From Prevotella sp. (lineage in GTDB: Bacteria > Bacteroidota > Bacteroidia > Bacteroidales > Bacteroidaceae), in contig JAFRRN010000062.1 of the NCBI GenBank assembly GCA_017428055.1, positions 1-64,000 on the forward strand: 64,000 bases of DNA, given 5' to 3'. A program made the translations under genes and the position numbers. Below are positions 1-8,062 of the stretch, in pieces. Below the pieces are notes generated by a model. It did no database searches and was not told the origin of the DNA. It saw only the letters and a list, made by a program, of their open reading frames with translations. Within the stretch, counting starts at the first letter, position 1, and each line of letters starts with the position of its first letter.

Positions 1-1
1 G

Positions 2-268
2 AAGATTGTTGTGGTTACCCATCACTTGCCTACACGACAGGTGGTGGCACCACAGCATCTGGATTCGCTCATCAATAGTGCCTTCGCTACAGAGTTGGGC
101 GATTTAATAGTCAACAGCCGTATTGATGTATGGATATATGGTCATTCCCATACCAATATAGATGCTACCATTGACAAGACGAAAATCGTCAGCAACCAGA
201 TGGGGTATGTCTTCCAAGATGAGCATCTTTCAAACGGCTTTGATGCAGGGAAGTACGTTGAACTATAA
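2..268 (+). CDS. Metallophosphoesterase, C-terminal part (cut by window start)
   Basis: The left edge of the window cuts this gene; the frame is open from base 2 and no start is visible. About 89 C-terminal codons remain. They contain V-T-H-H-L-P close to the edge and I-Y-G-H-S-H-T further on. These are the last metal-binding histidine blocks of calcineurin-like metallophosphoesterases (GH and GHxH), which hold two metal ions and hydrolyse phosphate esters. The substrate cannot be told. The gene ends 12 bases before a second metallophosphoesterase on the same strand, so the two are probably one transcript closed by the hairpin at 1072-1101. Both lie upstream of a tRNA-type attachment site and may be cargo of an integrated element (inference). 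Confidence 0.75.
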   Translation, partial: KIVVVTHHLPTRQVVAPQHLDSLINSAFATELGDLIVNSRIDVWIYGHSHTNIDATIDKTKIVSNQMGYVFQDEHLSNGFDAGKYVEL

Positions 269-280
269 AAAGTTAAGAGC

Positions 281-1027
281 ATGAAACAAAAATATAACAA
301 ACCGATATTGTTGATTATACCAGACATACATGGGCGTTTGTTCTGGATATCGGCCACAAAGAAGTATCCTGACTTGCCTGTGATTTTCCTTGGAGACTAT
401 CTGGATCCATATACATATTATGAGGAAATCCTGCCAAGTGAGGCTCTTGCGAATTTCAAGGAAATCCTGGATTTCAAGAAAGCCAACATGGAAAGGGTTA
501 CTCTGCTTTTGGGTAATCACGACATCCATTATTTTGACAAGGACATGAACAACAGCCGTAAAGACAAAGAACGTTATGAAGAGATTCATCAAGTCTTTAT
601 TGAGAACTTGTCTTTGTTCAAACTGGCGATGACGATAAGAACCGCAGGGAAAGATTTCCTCTTCACTCATGCCGGTGTAGATATCAATTGGTTAAGGTAT
701 AGAATGCCAGAAGTCAACCCGAATGATGTGCATGACATCTGCAAATCTCTCAATGACAAATTGATGACAGAAGAGAAGCTTTATGATTTTGTTTTCAATG
801 GCCTGATGGATGTGTCTGCATCGCGCTGGGGCTATGCTCGATATCCCTCACCAGTGTGGACAGATGAAACGGACCATCAATACATGAGAGAGCGATTGCC
901 CAATGTCTATCAAGTCTTTGGGCATACCCAACAGGAATCGGAACCTGTCATCACAGAGCAATATGCATGCTTAGATTGTCGCAGGGCCTTCCTGATAACA
1001 AACAAAGGCAATATTATAGAAGCATGA
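281..1027 (+). CDS. Calcineurin-like metallophosphoesterase
   Basis: A complete 248-residue protein with the ordered motif set of the family: D-I-H-G-R near residue 15, G-D-Y-L-D near 38, G-N-H-D near 74, T-H-A-G near 130 and F-G-H-T near 218. These residues bind the two catalytic metals in Ser/Thr-phosphatase-like and nucleotide-phosphohydrolase members. No signal peptide or membrane segment is present, so it should act in the cytoplasm. The first ATG after the upstream gene (12-base gap) was chosen. Whether the substrate is a phosphoprotein, a dinucleotide polyphosphate or RNA cannot be decided. Two adjacent phosphoesterases next to an att-like site suggest accessory DNA, but this is only contextual. 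Confidence 0.8.
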   Translation: MKQKYNKPILLIIPDIHGRLFWISATKKYPDLPVIFLGDYLDPYTYYEEILPSEALANFKEILDFKKANMERVTLLLGNHDIHYFDKDMNNSRKDKERYEEIHQVFIENLSLFKLAMTIRTAGKDFLFTHAGVDINWLRYRMPEVNPNDVHDICKSLNDKLMTEEKLYDFVFNGLMDVSASRWGYARYPSPVWTDETDHQYMRERLPNVYQVFGHTQQESEPVITEQYACLDCRRAFLITNKGNIIEA

Positions 1028-1071
1028 ATCTATCGGTTTATTCTTACAAGAAAAAAGTAAGGAATAACATT

Positions 1072-1101
1072 ACTCACGCAAAAATAATTGCGTGAGTTTT
1101 T
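1072..1101 (+). terminator. Rho-independent terminator after the phosphoesterase pair
   Basis: A perfect 9-base stem, actcacgca (1072-1080) with tgcgtgagt (1089-1097), has an 8-base A/T loop and runs directly into five T residues (1097-1101). It lies 45 bases after the stop at 1027. Confidence 0.8.
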
Positions 1102-1137
1102 ACTTCTTGAAGCTATACATTTGCGTTTCAATATAAC

Positions 1138-1200
1138 AGTTTATTATCAAACTATTATTCGTATATTTGCAGCACAAAAGTTCAATAATAAACTATTATG
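1138..1200 (+). promoter_or_regulatory. Promoter with palindromic operator of the HTH regulator
   Basis: A -7 box TATATTTG sits at 1162-1169. It is framed by an inverted repeat, agtttattat (1138-1147) and ataataaact (1185-1194), and by a direct repeat, aaactattat at 1149-1158 and 1190-1199, spaced 41 bases (about four helical turns). The second copy runs into the start codon at 1198. This arrangement is typical of autorepressed HTH regulators; binding by the adjacent regulator is an inference. Confidence 0.55.
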
Positions 1201-1528
1201 GATAACATTTACATGCTTGCCGATACCATCATCTTTAATGGAATCGGTGGTAACTTGAAAGCTGTCTGGCTGAGACAGAATATCACCCAGCAGAGTCTTG
1301 CAGATGCTGCTGGAGTGTCTCTTTCTTCTTTGAAGAAAATAGAGAAGGGGGGAAATCGGTTCGTTTGATTCTCTATTAAGAGTACTGCGTACCTTGGGAA
1401 AACTTGACGTGCTTCAGCCTTTGGTGGAAGAAGAACAACTGAGTCCGAGCGAATACTATGAACTCGTACATTCAATCAAGTCAAGACGTCAACGAAAACG
1501 AGCATCCAGAATGTATAAGTCAAGTTGA
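1198..1528 (+). pseudogene. XRE/HipB-like HTH regulator, frameshifted at a G6 tract
   Basis: Reading from ATG 1198 gives a helix-turn-helix protein (N-I-T-Q-Q-S-L-A-D-A-A-G-V-S-L-S-S-L-K-K-I-E-K-G) that stops at 1366-1368. Removing one base from the run of six G at 1347-1352 restores a single frame to the stop at 1526-1528. The restored product is about 109 residues: an N-terminal HTH followed by a helical tail rich in Arg and Lys. The intact form resembles HipB-type antitoxin regulators, but no HipA kinase gene follows. Either the gene is decaying, the G-run slips in a phase-variable way, or the assembly has a homopolymer error. The palindromic operator upstream is intact, which fits a recent or reversible loss. 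Confidence 0.7.
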
Positions 1529-1572
1529 AAAATCTTCACCCAATACCACAAAAATCACATTGTGGAAAATCT

Positions 1573-1908
1573 TGCGTAAACAAAGAGTAGTCTGGATGCT
1601 TTTGCGAGACCTTACCAATGAATAGTCTGAAGGTTTTATCTCAAAAATGCTTTTTTTCAACAAAAGTGCCTTCGAAAGAGTAAATGCAAATGTAAACAAC
1701 CATTGAAATACATTGATATACAGTTGTTTATTCTCGAATTTTGCGTAAACAATGCGTAAACATCGCGTAAACAATGCGTAAACAGAGCAAATAAAACAAA
1801 GATTTGGTTATTATTCCACGAATAAATAAGTAAAAACAAGTAGTCTGTGGGTTTTATAAATGTGGACAAATAGGCAAAAATCATGTCTGCGTAAACAATG
1901 CGTAAACA
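1573..1908 (+). repeat. Direct repeats of tgcgtaaaca with 11-base period
   Basis: Copies of tgcgtaaaca lie at 1573-1582, 1742-1751, 1753-1762, 1764-1773 (first base c), 1775-1784, 1888-1897 and 1899-1908, all on the + strand. An eighth copy is at 2116-2125. Within clusters the period is exactly 11 bases, so neighbouring copies face the same side of the helix. The copies at 1888 and 2116 share the longer context catgtctgcgtaaaca and flank the tRNA fragment. Such same-phase repeats around a tRNA 3' end look like arm-type binding sites for a tyrosine recombinase or its accessory factor (inference). No integrase gene is present here. The rest of 1529-2020 is A/T-rich with no credible gene. Confidence 0.6.
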
Positions 1909-2023
1909 TTTTATTTCAGTTAGGGGTATTTTTATAAGATTCTGTGAAAATCACAAAAGTATAAGTTTTTGAAAATCAATATAGTTACATGTCATAGAGT
2001 ATCATAAAAATCGTTATTTGCGG

Positions 2024-2065
2024 CTCATAATCTGGAGGTCGTAGGTTCAAGCCCTACCTGGTCCA
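2024..2065 (+). pseudogene. 3' part of a CAU-anticodon tRNA gene (attachment-site core)
   Basis: The sequence starts at an anticodon loop, CTCATAA (2024-2030, anticodon CAU). It continues through a variable loop, a T-stem gtagg/cctac closing ttcaagc (2041-2057), and the acceptor 3' strand ctggtcc plus A73 (2058-2065). The 5' partner is missing: upstream bases do not pair with tctgg (anticodon stem) or ctggtcc (acceptor). It is therefore not a functional tRNA. Homology beginning at the anticodon loop is where many tRNA-targeting tyrosine recombinases cross over, so this is best read as an attR/attL remnant. Which methionine or isoleucine tRNA it came from cannot be decided. Confidence 0.75.
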
Positions 2066-2076
2066 CACTGAAAATC

Positions 2077-2109
2077 AAGCACTTACGAGTTTCTCGCAAG
2101 TGCTTTTTT
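2077..2109 (+). terminator. Rho-independent terminator of the tRNA remnant
   Basis: A 13-base stem with one A.C mismatch, aagcacttacgag (2077-2089) with ctcgcaagtgctt (2093-2105), has a 3-base loop and ends in a run of six T. It directly follows the tRNA fragment and was probably copied or retained with it. Confidence 0.8.
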
Positions 2110-2268
2110 CATGTCTGCGTAAACATTTTATGGTTCAGTCGATAATTAGTGGGGGTAAGCATGGATCGCAGATAGTCTGTACATGAAGAATCTGATGTTC
2201 CCCAAACCTCAGAACTATGTTTTGAAAACTTTGCTCTTTGTACATCTTTCGTAATCGAAAGGTCGCCA

Positions 2269-2502
2269 CTAACGGGTCAGAATGGAGTAAAGCGAGGTAC
2301 CATGCAAACGCTCGAAAGATAGGCTTTGTATCTTTGCACGTGCATTGAGGGTTTTCAGTATCTGCTCAAGGTTTATAGCAGAAACATGGTGACACTCGTC
2401 GGCAATCACCATACGATAATCCTTGACGAAAGGCTTAACTGCGTTGTCAGATACAGACGACCGCATCAAGGCTACATCTATGATGCCATGAAGTTTGCCG
2501 AC
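2269..2502 (-). pseudogene. DEAD/DEAH helicase remnant (TOTE-type resemblance)
   Basis: A short minus-strand frame, open from a stop at 2503-2505, encodes G-I-I-D-V-A-L-M, then M-V-I-A-D-E-C-H-H-V-S-A and E-Q-I-L-K-T-L-N-A-R. The D-E-C-H-H block is the Walker B (motif II) of a superfamily 2 helicase. The surrounding wording resembles helicases annotated with TOTE conflict and related systems. The expected G-L-T-A-T-P (motif III) that should follow N-A-R is replaced by unrelated sequence, and no Walker A is found upstream. The piece is therefore a decayed internal fragment, not an active gene. It supports the view that 1-3100 is a graveyard of accessory DNA. Confidence 0.6.
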
Positions 2503-2582
2503 TCACATGAGAACTGGTGTACATAGTCCAAGCGTCAGTTTTTTCCTCAATGCTTTCCGGTTTGTAGAGATGTCCTTTGCCT

Positions 2583-3011
2583 TCATAGCTTGCGGCGATA
2601 TTTTACGCTTGCCCCTTTGATGCATAGCCTTACTTGGCCTTCCAAGGCGGTGAGATGATGCGTTGAGCAACGGATTGTCATGTCGATTTCCTGTGTCAGC
2701 ACACATCCCTCGCCTTGTGTACCCTCATAGTTGTTTTCCTCGCTGTATACCTCCGACGTATATTTTTCGATGTTTGTCCGCTTGGCTGCGCTTACAATTT
2801 TGTAGTTGTGTTCCAACGCCATTTTGAGGAAGATGTAATTCCTCTTCGATAGGTATAATGCCTCTTCATAGCTTTTGACCATGTCGATGATGGTTACTTT
2901 TACGAAATATGTTTCCATAAGTTGTCGGTTGGTTTGGTTATCTGGCGCAAAGGTAAGTTCGGCATGTACCATATAGTGATACAATCTCCAGTAAAATGCG
3001 TTGAAAGTCAT
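2583..3011 (-). CDS. Hypothetical protein, 142 residues
   Basis: An open frame starting at ATG 3009-3011 (M-T-F-N-A-F-Y-W-R-L-Y-H-Y); a TTG 48 bases further upstream is possible but less likely. The protein is soluble, rich in Tyr, Lys and Glu, and has no signal peptide or membrane segment. The first 100 residues look like a normal folded protein with helical stretches. The last 40 change character (Cys, His, Arg rich), which could mean the 3' end is disrupted. I do not recognise a family. It lies between a helicase remnant and a repeat-rich gap, so it may itself be a leftover of an accessory element. Confidence 0.4.
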   Translation of the reverse strand: MTFNAFYWRLYHYMVHAELTFAPDNQTNRQLMETYFVKVTIIDMVKSYEEALYLSKRNYIFLKMALEHNYKIVSAAKRTNIEKYTSEVYSEENNYEGTQGEGCVLTQEIDMTIRCSTHHLTALEGQVRLCIKGASVKYRRKL

Positions 3012-3220
3012 ATTCTTATCATCTTTTATTATTTGGTCGTCAAAAACAAGAAACTTCAAAATCGCCAGTTATTCATCTATGTATATGTATTATGACAATC
3101 AAGGCAAAAGTTGTTGTTAAAACGCAGAATCATCATCTTTTACTTATGGAGGAACTATTTGTATTCCTTTTGTAATAGATGATGCTTTATGAAAGGTATC
3201 ATATTCCCTTTCGGCCGGTT

Positions 3221-3290
3221 GTTTACGTATCGAAAACAATTTGTTTATCATGCTTAAACAAATTGTTTTTGTATCGGAAACAAAATGTTT
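3221..3290. repeat. About 70-base nested palindrome, copy A
   Basis: The core is a perfect 15-base inverted repeat, aaaacaatttgttta (3233-3247) and taaacaaattgtttt (3255-3269), with a 7-base loop. It is flanked by gtatcg-aaaacaa and gtatcg-gaaacaa type sequences. It shares gaaaacaatttgttta and the preceding cgtat with copy B at 35281-35349. It ends about 170 bases before the -7 box of mutS. Confidence 0.7.
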
Positions 3291-3436
3291 AGGGTAGCTT
3301 TTTCAGGCATAAACAAGTCCTTTGCCAAGTACTTACGTATGATTTTTAGGCAGTTATGATTAGTTTTGGGGGGTGGTTTGGGTGTCGCAAACGAACATTC
3401 TAAGGCATGGATTAGCAAAAATGTTTATACTAAAGT

Positions 3437-3467
3437 TTTGTTACTAAAATGGTTTTTTGTATTTTTG
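3437..3467 (+). promoter_or_regulatory. mutS promoter
   Basis: TTTG at 3437-3440 and TATTTTTG at 3460-3467 are spaced 19 bases, a full match to the Bacteroidetes TTTG/TAnnTTTG consensus. The predicted leader is about 40 bases. Confidence 0.75.
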
Positions 3468-3516
3468 TGCCAAACTTACAACAGTAACTTTAGGACATTT
3501 CTAATAAGAGAACACA

Positions 3517-6135
3517 TTGAAAGGGAAAGAGTTGACACCGATGATGCGGCAGTTTTTCTCGTTGAAGGAGAAGCATCCCGATGCGATACTGCTGTTTCGC
3601 TGCGGTGACTTTTACGAGACCTATTGCGAGGATGCCGTCACGGCGGCTGCCATCCTCGGCATTACCTTGACAAAGCGCAACAATGGTGCGGGGGTGAAAG
3701 GCGACGAGATGGCGGGATTTCCCCATCATGCCCTTGACACCTATCTGCCCAAGCTCATCCGTGCGGGCAAGCGGGTGGCAATCTGCGACCAGTTGGAAGA
3801 CCCCAAGCTGACGAAGAAGCTTGTCAAGCGGGGCATCACGGAATTGGTCACGCCGGGTGTTGCCCTCAATGACAATGTGCTGAACTACAAGGAAAACAAC
3901 TTTCTCGCTGCCGTGCATTTTGGCAAGACGGCCTGTGGCGTGTCGTTTTTGGACATTTCCACGGGCGAGTTTCTCACGGGCGAGGGCTCTTACGACTACG
4001 TCGATAAGCTCTTGGGCAACTTCCAGCCCAAGGAAGTGTTGTATGACCGTAGCAAGAAACATCAGTTTGAACAATATTTCACCAACCGCTATTGTGTCTT
4101 TGAACTCGATGACTGGGTGTTTACCGAGCAGAGTGCGCGGCAGAAACTGCTCAAACATTTCGGCACGAAGTCGTTGAAAGGCTTTGGCGTAGACCATCTG
4201 CGCAATGGCGTGATTGCCGCTGGTGCCATCTTACAATACCTCGAACTGACGCAACACATCCACATTGGCCATATCACGGCGTTGGCTCGGATAGAGGAGG
4301 AGCGGTATGTGAGGCTCGACAAGTTCACCATCCGCTCGTTGGAACTGCTGCAACCCATGCAGGAGGATGGCTCGTCGCTGTTGCAAGTCATCGACCGCAC
4401 CGTCACCCCCATGGGTGGTAGGTTGTTGAGACGGTGGCTCTTGTTCCCGTTGAAAGACGAGAAACCAATCAACCAACGATTGGACGTGGTAGACTATTTC
4501 TTCCGCGAACCCGATTTCAGGCAGTGCATCGACGACCATTTGCACCGCATTGGCGACCTGGAGCGTATCATCTCCAAGGTGGCGGTGGGCAGGGTGTCTC
4601 CCCGTGAGGTGGTGCAGTTGAAACTCGCCTTGCAAGCCATCGTCCCCATCAAGACCGCCTGTCTCTATGCCGACAACGACACATTGAAAAGGGTAGGGGA
4701 GCAATTGAACCTCTGTGAGAGCCTCTGCGACCGCATCCAACGGGAGATCCAGCCCGACCCGCCCATCTTATTGAGCAAGGGGTCTGTCATTGCCGATGGC
4801 TACAACGCCGAGTTGGATGAGCTTCGCAATATCTCCAACAATGGCCGCAACTACCTTTTGCAGATACAGGAGCGCGAGAGCGAGCAGACGGGTATCGCCT
4901 CGTTGAAGGTGGGATACAATAATGTCTTCGGCTATTATTTGGAAGTGCGTAACACCTACAAGGACAAAGTTCCCGCCGAATGGGTGCGTAAGCAAACCCT
5001 TGCGCAAGCTGAGCGTTATATTACCCAAGAGTTGAAGGAATACGAGGAAAAGATCCTCGGTGCCGACGAGCGCATCCAGTCATTGGAAGAGCGACTATTC
5101 AATGAGTTGGTGGTGGCGATGCAGGAGTTCATCCCCCAAATCCAAATCAATGCCAACGTGATTGCGCAGATGGACTGCTTGCTTTCGTTTGCCAAGACAG
5201 CCGAAGAGCATCATTATGTGAGGCCCGTCGTTGCCGATGATGACTACCTGGAAATCCGGCAGGGGCGGCATCCCGTGATTGAGACGCAATTGCCTTTGGG
5301 CGATAGATACATTCCCAACGACATCACGTTGGACATTGAGAAACAACAAATCATCATCATCACTGGTCCTAACATGGCGGGAAAGAGTGCCTTGTTAAGG
5401 CAGACGGCACTCATCGTGCTGCTTGCGCAAGTGGGTTGCTTCGTGCCTGCGGAGAGTGCGAGAATAGGGTTGGTAGACAAGATCTTCACCCGTGTGGGAG
5501 CTTCCGACAACATCTCGTTGGGCGAGTCCACCTTCATGGTGGAGATGACCGAGGCGGCGAATATCCTCAACAACGTGTCGCCTCGCTCGTTGGTGTTGTT
5601 TGACGAGTTAGGGAGGGGCACCTCCACCTACGATGGCATTTCTATCGCCTGGGCAATCGTGGAATATCTGCATGAGCAGCCCAAGGCTCGTGCGCGGACA
5701 TTGTTTGCCACCCATTACCATGAACTCAACGAGATGGAAAAGTCATTCTCGCGCATCAAGAACTATAACGTGAGCGTGAAGGAGGCAGATGGCAAGGTGA
5801 TATTCCTCCGTAAGTTGGAACGGGGCGGCAGCGAGCATTCCTTTGGCATACACGTGGCTGACATCGCGGGGATGCCGAAGAGCATCGTCAAGCGCGCCAA
5901 TACCATCCTCCACCAATTAGAAGGGAAGGATGATGGGAAAGGCTTGCGCCAGTCATCTGTGAAAAACATTCCCGATGCCGACAGCCGCGATGGGGTCCAA
6001 TTGTCTTTCTTCCAATTGGATGACCCCGTGCTTTGCCAGATCCGTGACGAGATACTTGGTCTTGACATCAACAACTTGACACCCATCGAGGCGTTGAACA
6101 AGTTGAATGACATCAAGAGGATCGTGGGAAAGTGA
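3517..6135 (+). CDS. mutS: DNA mismatch repair protein MutS
   Basis: MutS recognises base mismatches and small loops as a dimer clamp and recruits MutL. The 872-residue length matches the family. The mismatch-reading Phe-x-Glu motif is at residues 32-34 (G-D-F-Y-E). The connector, lever and clamp regions follow, then the ATPase domain with Walker A G-P-N-M-A-G-K-S near 617-624 and Walker [11 protein letters not shown] near 690-700, and a short C-terminal helical tail. The frame opens just after a stop at 3505, and TTG at 3517 gives the family-typical L-T-P-M-M-x-Q-F start. ATG at 3541 is the alternative, but it would remove part of that conserved opening. The gene stands alone with its own promoter and is convergent with the UbiA operon. 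Confidence 0.96.
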   Translation: MKGKELTPMMRQFFSLKEKHPDAILLFRCGDFYETYCEDAVTAAAILGITLTKRNNGAGVKGDEMAGFPHHALDTYLPKLIRAGKRVAICDQLEDPKLTKKLVKRGITELVTPGVALNDNVLNYKENNFLAAVHFGKTACGVSFLDISTGEFLTGEGSYDYVDKLLGNFQPKEVLYDRSKKHQFEQYFTNRYCVFELDDWVFTEQSARQKLLKHFGTKSLKGFGVDHLRNGVIAAGAILQYLELTQHIHIGHITALARIEEERYVRLDKFTIRSLELLQPMQEDGSSLLQVIDRTVTPMGGRLLRRWLLFPLKDEKPINQRLDVVDYFFREPDFRQCIDDHLHRIGDLERIISKVAVGRVSPREVVQLKLALQAIVPIKTACLYADNDTLKRVGEQLNLCESLCDRIQREIQPDPPILLSKGSVIADGYNAELDELRNISNNGRNYLLQIQERESEQTGIASLKVGYNNVFGYYLEVRNTYKDKVPAEWVRKQTLAQAERYITQELKEYEEKILGADERIQSLEERLFNELVVAMQEFIPQIQINANVIAQMDCLLSFAKTAEEHHYVRPVVADDDYLEIRQGRHPVIETQLPLGDRYIPNDITLDIEKQQIIIITGPNMAGKSALLRQTALIVLLAQVGCFVPAESARIGLVDKIFTRVGASDNISLGESTFMVEMTEAANILNNVSPRSLVLFDELGRGTSTYDGISIAWAIVEYLHEQPKARARTLFATHYHELNEMEKSFSRIKNYNVSVKEADGKVIFLRKLERGGSEHSFGIHVADIAGMPKSIVKRANTILHQLEGKDDGKGLRQSSVKNIPDADSRDGVQLSFFQLDDPVLCQIRDEILGLDINNLTPIEALNKLNDIKRIVGK

Positions 6136-6170
6136 TGGAATTGTTTTGTGTCAATACCATGGAGTTATCC

Positions 6171-7049
6171 CTATAGGAAATAGATGATGAGCAAGAAGCA
6201 GAGGATCCACGCCAATACGACGAGCTGGGTGAATCGGTCGCGTAGGATGACTTTGGTGGGGTCGCCGCTCTTCTTGTCCACCACTGCCAATTGGATGTAG
6301 CGTAGGAGTCCCACCAAGACGAAGACGGTGGTGAGGTAGAGATAGTCGGTGTGGAATTGGGCTTTGACTTCGGGCGACACCGTGTACATCACATAGCATA
6401 CCAAGGTGACAGATGCCGTGATGGTGATGGCTTGGTTGATGAAGGTGAAGTTATAGCGGATGGTGTTCCTGCGCGGTGCCTCGCCCGTCTCTTGCATCCG
6501 TATCACGTCGTCGCGCCGCTTGGCAAAGGAGAGGAAGAGCGTGAGGAGAAAGGTCATTAGCACAATCCAATTACTCAACGTGATGTTTGCGGCGATGCCT
6601 CCCGCCAATATCCTAAGCACGAATCCGAATGCTATGACGCATACGTCGATGATGGCGTGGTCTTTCAACTCGGCGCAATAGGCGAGATTGAGCAGCCAAT
6701 AGAAAAGGATGACCGCACCCACTTGCCATCTGTTCTCAGTAAGGAACAGAATACAAATTGCCGACAGGATGAACATCAGTGCCATCAGCATGTATGCCTG
6801 AGATACGCTAATAGCCCCTGAGGCGATGGGGCGTTTGCACTTGACGGGGTGTCGGCGGTCTGCCTCCACGTCTACCAAGTCGTTGAAGCAATAGATGGAC
6901 GAGGCGGCAAAGCAATAGGCGAGGAACGTGATGATGCCCGCCGTGAGTTTCTGCCCGTCAAAGAGGTTGCCACTGAAGAAGATGGGAATCAAGACAAACG
7001 TGTTCTTGATCCATTGCTTGGGACGTATCAGCTTGAACAATGCTTTCAT
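6171..7049 (-). CDS. UbiA-family prenyltransferase (decaprenyl-phosphate phosphoribosyltransferase-like)
   Basis: A 292-residue integral membrane protein with about eight or nine hydrophobic segments. The UbiA metal/diphosphate motif is N-D-L-V-D-V-E-A-D-R-R-H-P near residues 60-72, and the K-C-K-R-P-I-A-S-G block follows it. The R-P-K-Q-W-I-K-N opening, A-K-R-R-D-D and G-D-P-T-K-V-I-L-R-D-R resemble the DPPR synthase branch (mycobacterial Rv3806c type), which moves phosphoribose onto polyprenyl phosphate. ATG 7047-7049 was chosen because the longer frame would run into the upstream acyltransferase, whose stop lies 2 bases away. It is the last gene of the minus-strand operon starting at 16362. 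The DprE epimerase partners are absent here, so an arabinose-lipid product is only a possibility. Confidence 0.82.
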   Translation of the reverse strand: MKALFKLIRPKQWIKNTFVLIPIFFSGNLFDGQKLTAGIITFLAYCFAASSIYCFNDLVDVEADRRHPVKCKRPIASGAISVSQAYMLMALMFILSAICILFLTENRWQVGAVILFYWLLNLAYCAELKDHAIIDVCVIAFGFVLRILAGGIAANITLSNWIVLMTFLLTLFLSFAKRRDDVIRMQETGEAPRRNTIRYNFTFINQAITITASVTLVCYVMYTVSPEVKAQFHTDYLYLTTVFVLVGLLRYIQLAVVDKKSGDPTKVILRDRFTQLVVLAWILCFLLIIYFL

Positions 7050-7051
7050 GT

Positions 7052-8062
7052 CTATATGTTTTTTGTTTTGTCGATGATTAAGGATTGCAATGGCGACAAT
7101 GCCCGGTGCAGAAGCCAAGCCAAGGGAATGGTGCCTATGGTGACGAGGATGACCGTTGGCCAATATCCCAATCGGTAGGGCTGGATGTATGCGAGGACGA
7201 AATGCACGTGGATAAGGTATATTTCCAAACTGATTGTTCCTATGAATCGAAGGAATGCGTTAAGCCTTTTGGGGGCATGGTTGAGAAGATGGCAGAGCAG
7301 GAGAATGCCTGTCGTGGTGAGGGGGATGTACAGCATCCGCTCGATGAACAATGGGAATTGCCCATGTTTCATTTGCTCAAGATAGATACATGTGCCAAAT
7401 GCCATCAAGAAGATAAGTATGACCATCCACCATGCCTGTCGGTCAAGGGATTGTCGATTCATGACCCATTTCCCCATATTGATGCCAATGAAGAAGATGG
7501 GTATGCGACTCCAGAATATTTCCAGATGCCCCACCGTTCCATTGATGGGAGTTACCAGTTCCACCATTACGCACCACACGATTGCCACCACAGGCAACCA
7601 ACGATAGGTCGGACACTTCCCGATGAGTTTCATGTAAAGGGGTGCGATGGTGTATAGCATCATGATGGTGGGAATGTACCAGAAATGGAGTTCACAATTG
7701 AACCAAAAGTCCCAGTTGATGAGGATGTCTCCCAATAGGTCTCCGATGTTTCCGCCCTTGGGGAAGCGGGGAATATAATAGAGGCATGAGATAATGAGCC
7801 ATGCTGGATAGACTCGCACATAGCGGCGGATGAAATACTGTGCCAATGATGGTCGTTTGCTCCATGAAAACCATAACCCGACACCACTGAGGAAAAGGAA
7901 CATGTCCACACCCACGTTGCCGCACCGCCGCAAGCCAAAGAACATGTCATTTCGTGACAACCATACGTGAAACAGAATGATGAAGAGCATTGCCAACCCC
8001 ATCAATTCGCCACGATAGCGACTGATGGTTGCCAGTTGGATGTCGGGGAACGGTCTGCTCAT
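7052..8062 (-). CDS. Acyltransferase family 3 membrane protein
   Basis: A 336-residue polytopic protein of the OafA/YrhL-type acyltransferase 3 family, which moves acetyl or other acyl groups onto surface sugars. The first membrane helix carries R-G-E-L-M-G-L-A-M-L-F-I-I-L-F-H-V-W with the family's His after the hydrophobic run. F-L-F-L-S-G-V-G-L-W and a following R-R-Y-V-R-V-Y-P-A-W block are also typical. About ten hydrophobic segments are visible. Its start overlaps the stop of the upstream acyltransferase by four bases, which implies translational coupling. The acceptor is unknown; neighbours suggest an envelope glycolipid or polysaccharide. Confidence 0.85.
   Translation of the reverse strand: MSRPFPDIQLATISRYRGELMGLAMLFIILFHVWLSRNDMFFGLRRCGNVGVDMFLFLSGVGLWFSWSKRPSLAQYFIRRYVRVYPAWLIISCLYYIPRFPKGGNIGDLLGDILINWDFWFNCELHFWYIPTIMMLYTIAPLYMKLIGKCPTYRWLPVVAIVWCVMVELVTPINGTVGHLEIFWSRIPIFFIGINMGKWVMNRQSLDRQAWWMVILIFLMAFGTCIYLEQMKHGQFPLFIERMLYIPLTTTGILLLCHLLNHAPKRLNAFLRFIGTISLEIYLIHVHFVLAYIQPYRLGYWPTVILVTIGTIPLAWLLHRALSPLQSLIIDKTKNI

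Larger units (their letters stand above)
3060..3516. other. Intergenic region upstream of mutS
   Basis: No gene is supported in this A/T-rich gap of about 457 bases. It holds the nested palindrome at 3221-3290 and the mutS promoter at 3437-3467. The remainder shows nothing I can name. Confidence 0.6.

Noticed and set aside
1742-1908. CRISPR array
   Set aside because: Repeats are 10 bases with 1-base spacers and no cas genes nearby; they fit protein-binding repeats better.
1990-2065. A complete methionine tRNA gene
   Set aside because: Only the part from the anticodon loop onward fits; no 5' acceptor strand, D-arm or 5' anticodon stem can be found.
3490-4740. Long minus-strand frames opposite mutS
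   Set aside because: mutS is complete and conserved over this stretch; the frames have no independent support.
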